From Nocardioides palaemonis (GTDB taxonomy: Bacteria > Actinomycetota > Actinomycetes > Propionibacteriales > Nocardioidaceae), in contig NZ_JAGVQR010000001.1 in the NCBI RefSeq assembly GCF_018275325.1, forward strand, positions 1,426,001 to 1,490,000: a DNA stretch of 64,000 bases. The letters are read 5' to 3'. The translations under genes and the position numbers were made by a program. Below are positions 43,483 through 51,511 of this stretch, in pieces. The notes beneath the pieces were generated by a model that had not been told where the DNA came from, did no database searches, and saw only the letters and a list, made by a program, of their open reading frames with translations. The stretch's first letter is position 1, and the number at the start of each line of letters is the position of its first letter.

Positions 43483-44552
43483 TGCTTCTCACGCTCCCAG
43501 TAGCTGGCCCCGATGGGCTCGTTGAAGTCGCTCTGTGCGACGAGGTAGCCCTCTTCGTCGACCGCCAGGGGCAGCTGCGGAAGGGGCCGGGCAGCCGGAC
43601 CGAAGACGACCTTGGCGGAGTCCGCGAGGTCGAAGGTCGACTGGTGGCACGGGCACAGCACGTGGTGGGTGGTGCGCTCGTAGAGGGAGATCGGGCACCC
43701 GACGTGGGTGCAGATCTTGGAGTAGCAGATGATCCCGTCGACGGTCCACTTGTCACGGCCCTCGCCGTGGGTGATGTCCTCGGGGTTCATCCGGACGACG
43801 ATGATCGCGCCCTTGGCCTTCTGGACCTGCTCCTCGGCTCCGTGGAGCTCGGGGTAGCCGTTCTCCTCGGTCGGGAACATCGCCTCGGGCGCGGCGTTGA
43901 TCAGGTCGCCCATCTCGACCTCGCTGGCGAGGATCGGGGTGCCGACGACGTCGCGCACCAGGCGCATGCCCGGCTCCCAGATCGTGTGGGCCAACTTGTC
44001 GATGTCGAGGGTGTCGCCCGGCGCGAGGTCGCGCAGCAGGACGACGGCGGGCAGGCCGAGCACGCCGACGGCGCCCAGCATCGTGTTGCGGACCAGCGGG
44101 CGGCGGCCGATGCCGGCCTCGTCCAGGCCGGCGTTGAGGGCCTCGACGGTGGCGTCGCGGTCCTCCTGCGGGGAGGCGGCGGGGTGGCGCATCTCCACCA
44201 TCTCCACGTCGGCCATCAGCTTGCGGGCGAGGTGGATGATGCCGACGCCGATCAGCAGCAGCGAGACGCCGAGCGTCACGCCGAGGGCCATCGTGGAGGC
44301 ACCCATGCCGAGGAAGGTGTCCCAGTTGTCGCCGACCTCCAGGGAGAAGTACGCGACGACGAACAGGACGGCGCTGACCATCGCGAGGATGAACATCGCG
44401 GCGATCTGGCGCTCGGCGCGCTTCTCGGCCTTGGGGTCGACGTCGGTCGGACGCCAGGTGTGCTCCGGGAGGCCCGGGTCCGGGATCGGCTCGGCCTCGC
44501 GGTGGGCCGGCACGTGCGAGTCGTACGGCTCGGGGGTGTGGTCGTTGCTCAC
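43479..44552 (-). CDS. qcrA: Rieske iron-sulfur subunit of the bc complex
   Basis: A 357-residue Rieske protein with three membrane helices (about 50-70, 85-108, 158-175), the actinobacterial arrangement. The 2Fe-2S ligands are in CTHVGCPISLY and CPCHQSTFD near the C-terminus. It passes electrons from menaquinol to cytochrome QcrC. The start overlaps the qcrC stop and its own stop overlaps the qcrB GTG, so all three are coupled. Confidence 0.95.
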   Translation of the reverse strand: MSNDHTPEPYDSHVPAHREAEPIPDPGLPEHTWRPTDVDPKAEKRAERQIAAMFILAMVSAVLFVVAYFSLEVGDNWDTFLGMGASTMALGVTLGVSLLLIGVGIIHLARKLMADVEMVEMRHPAASPQEDRDATVEALNAGLDEAGIGRRPLVRNTMLGAVGVLGLPAVVLLRDLAPGDTLDIDKLAHTIWEPGMRLVRDVVGTPILASEVEMGDLINAAPEAMFPTEENGYPELHGAEEQVQKAKGAIIVVRMNPEDITHGEGRDKWTVDGIICYSKICTHVGCPISLYERTTHHVLCPCHQSTFDLADSAKVVFGPAARPLPQLPLAVDEEGYLVAQSDFNEPIGASYWEREKQ

Positions 44553-45421
44553 GCGTTCACCTTGCTCTTCTTGCTGCGCGTCGTGTGCGAGGCGATCCAG
44601 ACGGCGCCGCCGATGAGGCCGCCGATGCCGACGACCCAGGCGAACAGGCCCTCGGAGACGGGGCCGAGGCCACCGAGCGTGAAGCCGGCGTACTCGGGCG
44701 TGTCCTGGATGCTGCCGAGGTAGGCGATGACGTCACGCTTCTCCTCGGGCGACAGGTTGCCGTTGCTGAAGTTCGGCATGTTCTGCGGGCCGGTCAGCAG
44801 CGCCTCGTAGATGTACTTGCCCTCGACCCCGTGGAGGGTGGGGGCGTAGCCGCCGCGCGGCATCGCGCCGCCGGCGCCGTTGAAGTTGTGGCACGCGGTG
44901 CAGTTGGTGAGGAAGATCTGGCCACCGCGGGTGATGGCCTCCTCGCGCTCCTCGTCCGACAGGCCCTCGATCGAGTAGTCCGACTCGTCCGGGATGTCCG
45001 GGCCGGGGCCGAGCGAGGCGACGTAGGCGGCCAGCGCGGCGACCTCGTCGTCGCTGAACGCGACCGGCTTGCGCGGCGCCTGGGCACCGGGGCTGGCCAT
45101 CGGCATCCGGCCGGTGCCGACCTGGAAGTCGACGGCAGCGGCGCCCACGCCGACGAGCGACGGGCCGAGCTGGTAGCCGTCACGCACCGTGGGCACGCCC
45201 TCGCCGTTCTTGCCGTGGCAGAACGCGCAGCTGGTGAGGAACAGCTCCTTGCCCTGCGCGACCTGCTCGGTCTCGCTGGCCTGGTTCTGGGCCTGCGCGG
45301 GAGCAAGGGCGGTGTAGAGGGAGCCGCTGATCACCAGACCCAGCAGCAGCACGACGAGTCCCGCGAGCGGTCCCCGGCGGTGCCGGGAGAGGCGGCCTGC
45401 GGTTCGGTTCAGCAAACGCAC
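44549..45421 (-). CDS. qcrC: Diheme cytochrome c subunit of the bc complex
   Basis: A 290-residue exported membrane-anchored cytochrome. A basic N-terminus and one helix (about 20-42) act as signal, two heme-binding CXXCH motifs follow (CAFCH and CTACH), and a C-terminal anchor helix lies near 260-280, ending KKSKVNA. It replaces soluble cytochrome c by passing electrons directly to CtaC in the bcc-aa3 supercomplex. The start is GTG 45421 behind AAGGA, 45 bases after ctaE. Confidence 0.95.
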   Translation of the reverse strand: MRLLNRTAGRLSRHRRGPLAGLVVLLLGLVISGSLYTALAPAQAQNQASETEQVAQGKELFLTSCAFCHGKNGEGVPTVRDGYQLGPSLVGVGAAAVDFQVGTGRMPMASPGAQAPRKPVAFSDDEVAALAAYVASLGPGPDIPDESDYSIEGLSDEEREEAITRGGQIFLTNCTACHNFNGAGGAMPRGGYAPTLHGVEGKYIYEALLTGPQNMPNFSNGNLSPEEKRDVIAYLGSIQDTPEYAGFTLGGLGPVSEGLFAWVVGIGGLIGGAVWIASHTTRSKKSKVNA

Positions 45422-45466
45422 TTTTGAGTCCTTGCCGGTTGCGACGGTGTTGGCTGTCGGGGGTGC

Positions 45467-46108
45467 TTACTTGATGACGTAGATCGTGAAGAACAGACCG
45501 ATCCACACCACGTCGACGAAGTGCCAGTAGTAGGACACGACGATGGCGGTCACGGCCTGCTCGTGGGTGAAGCGGCGGGCCAGGTAGGTGCGGCCCAGCA
45601 CGAACAGGAAGGCGATCAGGCCGCCGGTCACGTGCAGGCCGTGGAAGCCGGTCGTGAGGTAGAACATCGACCCGTAGGCCGAGCTCGGGATGGTGACGCC
45701 CTCGTGGATCAGCTCGGCGTACTCCAGGGCCTGGCCGCCGATGAAGATCGCACCCATGACGTAGGTCAGGATGAACCACTCGCGCAGGCCCCACTTGGTG
45801 AAGTTGAGCAGCCCGCCGGTGCGCCCGACCTGGCCGCGCTCGGCGGCGAAGACGCCCCACTGGCACGCGAAGGACGACGCGACGAGGATCGCGGTGTTGG
45901 CCGTCGAGAACGGCACGTTGAGCTTGTCGGTCTCCTGCGCCCACAGGTCGGGGCTGACCGCGCGGATCGTGAAGTACGCCGCGAACAGCGCGGCGAAGAA
46001 CATCAGCTCGCTCGAGAGCCAGATGATCGTCCCGACGCTGACCATGCTGGGTCGGTCGTGGTGCCCGTGCAGGCGGGAGGCCGGAATCGTCGCAGTTGCT
46101 GTCGCCAC
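45467..46108 (-). CDS. ctaE: Cytochrome c oxidase subunit III
   Basis: A 213-residue membrane subunit of the aa3 oxidase with about five helices. Family marks are [40 protein letters not shown] and [25 protein letters not shown] 46108 is chosen because it starts just before the conserved [16 protein letters not shown] segment. CATAAT lies six bases upstream and suggests a leaderless transcript; further upstream residues look non-coding. It heads the ctaE-qcrCAB operon, apart from the rest of the oxidase genes. Confidence 0.94.
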   Translation of the reverse strand: MATATATIPASRLHGHHDRPSMVSVGTIIWLSSELMFFAALFAAYFTIRAVSPDLWAQETDKLNVPFSTANTAILVASSFACQWGVFAAERGQVGRTGGLLNFTKWGLREWFILTYVMGAIFIGGQALEYAELIHEGVTIPSSAYGSMFYLTTGFHGLHVTGGLIAFLFVLGRTYLARRFTHEQAVTAIVVSYYWHFVDVVWIGLFFTIYVIK

Positions 46109-46182
46109 GGAGACATTATGGCCGCTGGGCCGCAAGGAGGGCACCCCGACCCCCTGTGTATCTCCGTCATAAAGTTCACAGC
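46109..46182. promoter_or_regulatory. Divergent promoters of ctaE and ctaG
   Basis: The 74-base gap has CATAAT, read leftward, six bases before the ctaE GTG, and TAAAGT (46170-46175), read rightward, seven bases before the ctaG GTG. Neither start has a Shine-Dalgarno sequence, so both transcripts may be leaderless. No clear -35 boxes are seen. Confidence 0.5.
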
Positions 46183-47100
46183 GTGCTGCTCCCCCTCTCC
46201 GCCGACCTCGAGGTCCTCCCCAGATTCACGCTCGGGAGGGTGTTGACCGACTGGGGGATCGACCCGATCCCGTTCATCGTCGTCGTCTGGGGGACGGGCC
46301 TGTACGCGCTCGGCGTGGTCGTGCTGCACCGCCGCGGCGACCGCTGGCCGGTGGGACGCACCCTCGCCTTCGTCGGGCTGGGGATGGGGTCGTTCGCGCT
46401 CGCCACGCTGTCCGGGCTGGGCCGCTACGACACCACCCTCCTGAGCGTCCACATGGTCCAGCACATGGTGCTGTCGATGGTGGTGCCGCTCGCGCTGGCG
46501 CTCGGCGCCCCGATCACCCTCGCGCTGCGCACCCTGCCCGCCACCCCGCGCGGGTGGCTGCTGGCGGTGCTGCACTCCCGCGTCGCGAAGGTGCTGGCGT
46601 TCCCGCCGCTGGCGTTCGTGCTCTACGTCGCCTCGCCGTGGGCGCTCTACTTCAGCCCGTGGTACGACGCCAGCCTGGCCTCGTCCTACGTCCACCAGAT
46701 GATGCACGTGCACCTCGTCCTGGTCGGGACGCTCTTCTTCTGGCCGCTGATGGGCATCGACCCGCTGCCCGGCCGGGTGGGCTACCCGTTCCGGGTGCTG
46801 CTCACCATCATGACGCTGCCCTTCCACGCCTTCCTGGGCGTCACGATCATGGGCCAGTCGACCCTGATCGGCGAGGAGCACTACCTCGCGCTGCGCGAGG
46901 GCCCGATGGCGTCCTGGCTGCCACCGGCGCTGGAGGACCAGCACCTGGCCGGCGGGATCCTGTGGGCCAGCGGTGACCTCGTCGGCGTGCTGTTCTTCGC
47001 GGTGCTGTTCACCCAGTGGGTGCGGTCGTCGATGAAGGAGGCGTCACGCGAGGACCGGCGCCTCGACCTCGCCGAGCGTCGCGGGGCGCGTACGCCCTGA
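46183..47100 (+). CDS. ctaG: Cytochrome c oxidase assembly protein (CtaG/caa3 type)
   Basis: A 305-residue polytopic membrane protein (about seven helices) of the caa3_CtaG family, which helps to insert copper into the oxidase. Histidine-containing helix motifs [20 protein letters not shown] and [24 protein letters not shown] are typical. The start GTG 46183 has TAAAGT seven bases upstream. It is divergent from ctaE, and the last 92 bases overlap the 3' end of the convergent glycosyltransferase-like gene. Confidence 0.88.
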   Translation: MLLPLSADLEVLPRFTLGRVLTDWGIDPIPFIVVVWGTGLYALGVVVLHRRGDRWPVGRTLAFVGLGMGSFALATLSGLGRYDTTLLSVHMVQHMVLSMVVPLALALGAPITLALRTLPATPRGWLLAVLHSRVAKVLAFPPLAFVLYVASPWALYFSPWYDASLASSYVHQMMHVHLVLVGTLFFWPLMGIDPLPGRVGYPFRVLLTIMTLPFHAFLGVTIMGQSTLIGEEHYLALREGPMASWLPPALEDQHLAGGILWASGDLVGVLFFAVLFTQWVRSSMKEASREDRRLDLAERRGARTP

Positions 47101-47884
47101 GGCGGGGGATCGCGGCGAGCAGCGTGAGCGACCCGTTCCAGATGAACGGGGTGGCCACCACCATCGCGACCGGCAGCACCCAGACCCGGTCGGTGCGCGC
47201 GGCCCAGACGACCAGCAGGAGCGCGACCGGGAGGCGGTAGAGCGGACCCGGGATGAAGGCCCAGCCGGCGGCGCCGTCGGAGATCCGCGCCTGGTCGACG
47301 AGGAACCCGAGCCAGTCGCCCCAGAGGCCCGGCGCGAGGAGAGCGGAGACGGCCACCACCGCAGCCGTGGCGCCGAGCGCGCGTGCGAGCGCGCCCCACT
47401 CGCCGCGGGCGGCGAACCAGACCGGCCCCAGGCACGGCGTGATCTTGGTGAGCGCGACGAACGCCCACAGCTGGGGCAGGCGCATGCCGAGGGCCGCGAC
47501 GATCGCCATCGGGACGAACACGTTGCCCGAGAGCACCTCCTGCGACCCGGCCACCCAGAGGGGCACCGCCAGCACCAAGGGCAACGGGCGCAGCAGCCAG
47601 GCAAGGCCCATCGCGTTGACCAGGACGAAGAAGCCCGCGAAGAACGGCCAGGTGGTGTGCGCGAGCGGCCAGACCGCCTGGGCGAAGGCCGGGCTGTAGA
47701 GGTAGTGGCCGGGGTCGCCGACGGAGCCGTCGTACATCTCGCCGCGCCAGGCGCCCCAGTAGGCCGCGGCGTCCCAGCCGGGTCCGGTGAGGTGGAGGTG
47801 GGCCGTCGTCTCGAACACGCCGACCACGGCCAGGAGGGTGCAGAGCGCCACCAGCGCCAGCCTCCTGAGCACGGTGATCTCCAC
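47009..47884 (-). CDS. Glycosyltransferase family 87-like membrane protein (DUF2029)
   Basis: A 291-residue polytopic protein with about eight helices. The periplasmic-loop region YLYSPAFAQAVWPLAHTTWPFFAGF and the LSGNVFVPM motif are those of GT87 polyprenyl-phosphate-mannose-dependent enzymes. A close paralogue lies at 60925-61935. The start GTG 47884 has TAGGCT seven bases upstream. The Arg/Pro-rich C-terminal tail overlaps the end of ctaG on the other strand by 92 bp. The acceptor glycan is unknown. Confidence 0.78.
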   Translation of the reverse strand: MEITVLRRLALVALCTLLAVVGVFETTAHLHLTGPGWDAAAYWGAWRGEMYDGSVGDPGHYLYSPAFAQAVWPLAHTTWPFFAGFFVLVNAMGLAWLLRPLPLVLAVPLWVAGSQEVLSGNVFVPMAIVAALGMRLPQLWAFVALTKITPCLGPVWFAARGEWGALARALGATAAVVAVSALLAPGLWGDWLGFLVDQARISDGAAGWAFIPGPLYRLPVALLLVVWAARTDRVWVLPVAMVVATPFIWNGSLTLLAAIPRLRAYAPRDARRGRGAGPRVTPPSSTTAPTG

Positions 47885-47937
47885 CGTCCGGAGCCTAGGC
47901 GACCACGACGGCGCCGGCGGTGGATACGATGCATCCC

Positions 47938-48348
47938 GTGAGCGACTCCACGAAGACGTTGAAGGTCCTGGTCTACAGCGACGACGTCAACACCCGGCAG
48001 CAGGTGATCCTCGCGCTGGGGCGTCGTCCCCACCCCGACCTGCCCGAGGTCGAGTACGTCGAGGTCGCCACCGAGCCGGTGGTGCTGCAGAACATGGACC
48101 GCGGCGACATCGCCCTGGCGATCCTCGACGGCGAGGCCGTGCCCGCCGGCGGCATGGGCATCGCCAAGCAGCTCAAGGACGAGATCTACCAGTGCCCGCC
48201 GGTCGTGGTGCTCACCGGCCGCCCGCAGGACGCCTGGCTGGCCACCTGGTCGCGCGCCGAGGCCGCGGTCCCGCACCCGATCGACCCGATCCAGCTCGCC
48301 GAGCAGGTCGTCGGCCTGCTCCGCTCCTCGGTCCCGGCCACCACCTGA
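47938..48348 (+). CDS. Response-regulator receiver-like protein
   Basis: A 136-residue single-domain protein with the receiver fold: the acidic pair D15/D16 in LVYSDDVNTR, a possible phospho-aspartate D64 in LAILDGEA, and T93 in VVVLTGRP. The conserved Lys is replaced (VPHPIDP, H113), so signalling is probably altered or phosphorylation-independent. There is no output domain. The start GTG 47938 has TACGAT seven bases upstream. It lies 42 bases before trpD; no function can be assigned. Confidence 0.78.
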   Translation: MSDSTKTLKVLVYSDDVNTRQQVILALGRRPHPDLPEVEYVEVATEPVVLQNMDRGDIALAILDGEAVPAGGMGIAKQLKDEIYQCPPVVVLTGRPQDAWLATWSRAEAAVPHPIDPIQLAEQVVGLLRSSVPATT

Positions 48349-48390
48349 GCCGCCCGCCGCGGGTGCGCCCGCGGCCACTAGCCTGACGCC

Positions 48391-49425
48391 ATGTCCCACA
48401 CCTGGCCCGACGTCCTCTCCACGCTGGTCGCCGGGAGCGACCTGACGCAGGAGCAGGCCCGCTGGGCGATGGACGAGGTCTTCGCCGGCGCCGCCACACC
48501 CGTGCAGGTCGCCGGCCTGGTCGTCGCGCTGCGTGCCAAGGGCGAGACCGTCGAGGAGGTCTCCGGCATCGCGGCGGCGATGCTCGCCGCGGCGAACCCG
48601 ATCTCGGTGCCCGGCCGGCTGCTCGACGTCGTCGGTACCGGTGGCGACCGGTCGATGTCGGTGAACATCTCCACCATGGCCGCGATCGTCGCTGCGGGCG
48701 CGGGCGCCCGGGTGGTCAAGCACGGCAACCGGTCCGCGTCGTCGAAGTCCGGCTCGGCCGACGTGCTCGAGGCCCTCGGCATCCGCCTCGACCTGGCACC
48801 CTCCCGGGTCGCGCAGGTGGCGGAGGAGGCGGGCATCACCTTCTGCTTCTCCGCCGCCTTCCACCCGGCGATGAGGCACGCCGCCGTCCCCCGTCGCGAG
48901 CTCGGCATCGCCACGACGTTCAACATCCTCGGTCCGCTCACCAACCCGGCGCGCCCCCAGGCGCAGGCGATCGGGTGCGCCGACGCCCGGATGGCTCCGG
49001 TGATGGCCGGCGTCCTCGCCGAGCGGGGTGTCGACGCGTGGGTGTTCCGCGGCGACGACGGGCTCGACGAGCTCACCACGACCACGACGTCGACCGTCTG
49101 GCAGGTCCACGGCGGACGCGTCGTCGAGACGACCCTCGACCCGGCCGACCTCGGGATCGCCCGGGCGACGACGGAGGACCTGCGCGGCGGCGACGCCGAG
49201 CACAACGCAGCCGTGGTGCGCCGCGTCCTCGACGGGGAGGTCGGTCCGGTGCGCGACGCCGTGGTCCTCAACGCGGGCGCCGCGCTCGCCGTCCACGAGC
49301 AGCCGGGCGTGGCAGTCGCGGACGCCCTGCCGGCCGGGCTCGCGCGAGCGGCCGAGGCGGTCGACTCGGGCGCGGCGCGCGACGCACTGGCCCGCTGGGT
49401 GGCGGCGAGCTCCGCCGGCGCCTGA
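48391..49425 (+). CDS. trpD: Anthranilate phosphoribosyltransferase
   Basis: A 344-residue enzyme that transfers phosphoribosyl from PRPP to anthranilate in tryptophan synthesis. Motifs are [18 protein letters not shown] (PRPP site), [22 protein letters not shown], and [19 protein letters not shown]. The ATG has TAGCCT six bases upstream and no Shine-Dalgarno sequence, the leaderless pattern. Other trp genes are absent nearby. A stand-alone trpD beside ctaE is also the M. tuberculosis arrangement. Confidence 0.95.
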   Translation: MSHTWPDVLSTLVAGSDLTQEQARWAMDEVFAGAATPVQVAGLVVALRAKGETVEEVSGIAAAMLAAANPISVPGRLLDVVGTGGDRSMSVNISTMAAIVAAGAGARVVKHGNRSASSKSGSADVLEALGIRLDLAPSRVAQVAEEAGITFCFSAAFHPAMRHAAVPRRELGIATTFNILGPLTNPARPQAQAIGCADARMAPVMAGVLAERGVDAWVFRGDDGLDELTTTTTSTVWQVHGGRVVETTLDPADLGIARATTEDLRGGDAEHNAAVVRRVLDGEVGPVRDAVVLNAGAALAVHEQPGVAVADALPAGLARAAEAVDSGAARDALARWVAASSAGA

Positions 49426-49440
49426 GCGGGACCGAGCCGG

Positions 49441-50829
49441 TCAGTCCGCGTCGGGCGGGGTGAGCAGGACGTAGTCGTCGTCGCCCTCGACCTCGGTCCA
49501 GCCGAGCTGGTGGACGAGGGCGTAGCCGAGGGGGGTGTCCGGGTCGACGAAGCCGTAGTCGGCGTCGAGGTCGGCCACCGAGGTGTCCCACTCCGGCTCC
49601 AGCTTGGCGATGCGCAGGTTCCGCTCGAGCTCGTCCTCGGTGAACATGTCGACGTAGCCGTGCATCACCAGCTGCACCTGCGGGTGGCGCGACATCGTGT
49701 AGTGCCCGAGCTCCCAGTCGTTGAGGACCTTGGTGCCGGCGGGCATCGCGTCGAGCCGCTCGTCCACCCAGGCGGCGACCACGGGCTCGTCGTCGCGCTG
49801 GGCGGCGACGAGGGCCATCACGGCGCTGCCGAGCACGGCCGTCGCCGCGATGACGGCGACCTCGCGCCGCCCCGGGCGGCCGACGGACGGCACGAGGTTC
49901 TGCAGGGCCATCGCGAGCAGCGGGGCGAGCATGACGGCGGCGACGATCGTGGTGCGAAGCGTGTAGACACCCCAGGCCATCGCGAGGCCGAGCAGCATCA
50001 GGGTCGGCCAGTCCAGGGCGCCGCCGCGCAGGCGCACGACGAGCACGACGACGATCATCAGGCCGAGGATCAGCGAGTTGGGACTGGTGAGGTCCGGCGG
50101 GTCCCACTCGGTCAGCGCGCCGTTGCGCGAGCTCACGCCGGTGACGGAGTCGACCACGTGCAGCCCGATCGGCGTGGCGACCGTGACGAGGGTGGACAGC
50201 ACCGGCACGGCGGCCAGGCGGAGGAGCACCCCGCGCTCGTGCTCGCGGGTCAGCGCCATGCCGACCACGGTGGCGACGCCGATCGTGATGCCGACGATCC
50301 ACATGCCGTGGATCGGCACCCACACCCACGTCAGCGCGATCAGCCACCAGCGCGGGCGCGCGTCGCGGGCGGTCTCCAGCCAGGCGCCCATGACGACCGC
50401 GATGAGGACGTAGCTGACGACCTGGGGGCGCGCGGAGAAGCCCGGTGCGGCGGCGCCGACGGCCAGCGCGACGGCCAGCACCGTGGGCAGGGGAGCGGCG
50501 TGGCGGCGGCAGACCAGGTAGAGCACGACCGGGACGAGCAGGATGACGGTGCCGGTCAGCCACATCACCCCACCGATGCCGAGCCGGTCGTCGACCCAGG
50601 CCATCGCGACCTGGGAGGCCCACTGCGTGGGGTACCAGGTGGCGGTGTCGTAGACCCCGAGGTGGCCGGGGTGGGCCAGCGACCAGCCGTCGAGGAACTC
50701 CTGGCCGAGCCGCAGATGCAGCCAGGCGTCGGCGCCGACCGCCGGCACCTCCTGGAGGTTGACCAGCACGGCGAGAATCGCGGCGAGGCCGACCAGCGGC
50801 GCGACGCGCCGCACGACGTAGGTGATCAC
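49441..50829 (-). CDS. Polytopic membrane protein (GT-C-like, unknown function)
   Basis: A 462-residue protein with about ten helices up to residue 360 and an exported C-terminal domain. The first loop holds DAWLHLRLGQEFLDG and the C-terminal domain holds KVLNDWELGHYTMSRHPQVQLVMHGYVDMF, a pattern seen in GT-C-like membrane proteins of unknown role. The protein at 59711-61108 has a similar plan. GTG 50829 overlaps the stop of the upstream gene, so the two are coupled. Confidence 0.7.
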   Translation of the reverse strand: MITYVVRRVAPLVGLAAILAVLVNLQEVPAVGADAWLHLRLGQEFLDGWSLAHPGHLGVYDTATWYPTQWASQVAMAWVDDRLGIGGVMWLTGTVILLVPVVLYLVCRRHAAPLPTVLAVALAVGAAAPGFSARPQVVSYVLIAVVMGAWLETARDARPRWWLIALTWVWVPIHGMWIVGITIGVATVVGMALTREHERGVLLRLAAVPVLSTLVTVATPIGLHVVDSVTGVSSRNGALTEWDPPDLTSPNSLILGLMIVVVLVVRLRGGALDWPTLMLLGLAMAWGVYTLRTTIVAAVMLAPLLAMALQNLVPSVGRPGRREVAVIAATAVLGSAVMALVAAQRDDEPVVAAWVDERLDAMPAGTKVLNDWELGHYTMSRHPQVQLVMHGYVDMFTEDELERNLRIAKLEPEWDTSVADLDADYGFVDPDTPLGYALVHQLGWTEVEGDDDYVLLTPPDAD

Positions 50830-51455
50830 CGCGCGACGTCCAGGACCCAGGACTCGCCCTCGCGGCGGAAGCCGAGGCGGTCGTAGTACGCGCCGACCAT
50901 CGTCGGCGGCGTGACCACCCGGCGCACGCCCCGGTCGGCGAGCAGGCCGCTGCGGCGCCACACGAACTCACCGGGGGAGAAGTCGCGGTAGCGCGGCGTG
51001 ACGTAGTCGAGCAGCACGTGGGCGGTGTCGCCGTCCTCGCGGAGCAGGACGACGCCGACCGTCTCGTCGCCCTTCTGGACGAGGAACGCGTCCTGCGCGC
51101 CGCCGGGGTCGTGCACGAAGTCCGGGTTGAAGCGCAGGATGTCCTCCCCGTGGACCCGCAGCACGTGCCGGAGGTACTCGTCGGCCGGGCCGACCTCGAG
51201 CACCTCGAACGCCGTCTCGTCGTGCCGGTCGCGCAGCATGCCGACGATGAACCACAGGTTGATCGCCACCAGCACCACGTTCATCGCGACCATCGGCCAC
51301 ACCGCCAGCAGGGCGTTGAAGACGATGAGGATCACGCACGCGACCGCGTTGAGGACGCGCAGGCGCAGGACGCTCGCCTGGAGGAGCGAGTAGACCAGCA
51401 GGGCGCTCCCTCCCCAGCCGAGGAGGTCGAGCCAGTGGTCAGCGAGCCAGGTCAC
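50826..51455 (-). CDS. YgjV-like membrane domain fused to a GNAT-like domain
   Basis: A 209-residue protein. Residues 1-75 form three hydrophobic helices (LGWGGSALLVYSLLQ, VLNAVACVILIVFNALLAVWP, NVVLVAINLWFIVGML), as in YgjV-type proteins. Residues 85-209 form a soluble acetyltransferase-like domain ending RRVVTPPTMVGAYYDRLGFRREGESW, typical of the last GNAT strands. The start GTG 51455 has TAGGCT six bases upstream. It is coupled by GTGA to the next membrane protein. Function unknown. Confidence 0.72.
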   Translation of the reverse strand: MTWLADHWLDLLGWGGSALLVYSLLQASVLRLRVLNAVACVILIVFNALLAVWPMVAMNVVLVAINLWFIVGMLRDRHDETAFEVLEVGPADEYLRHVLRVHGEDILRFNPDFVHDPGGAQDAFLVQKGDETVGVVLLREDGDTAHVLLDYVTPRYRDFSPGEFVWRRSGLLADRGVRRVVTPPTMVGAYYDRLGFRREGESWVLDVAR

Positions 51456-51493
51456 GGCGGGAGCCTACTTCCGCCGTGACCGGCTCGTCGGGC

Positions 51494-51511
51494 AGTGACG
51501 CGCGCGTCACT
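51494..51511. repeat. 18-bp perfect palindrome at the 3' end of the large secreted protein gene
   Basis: AGTGACGCGCGCGTCACT (51494-51511) overlaps the stop codon of the large secreted-protein gene. As RNA it could form a short hairpin that helps to end the transcript. Confidence 0.5.
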
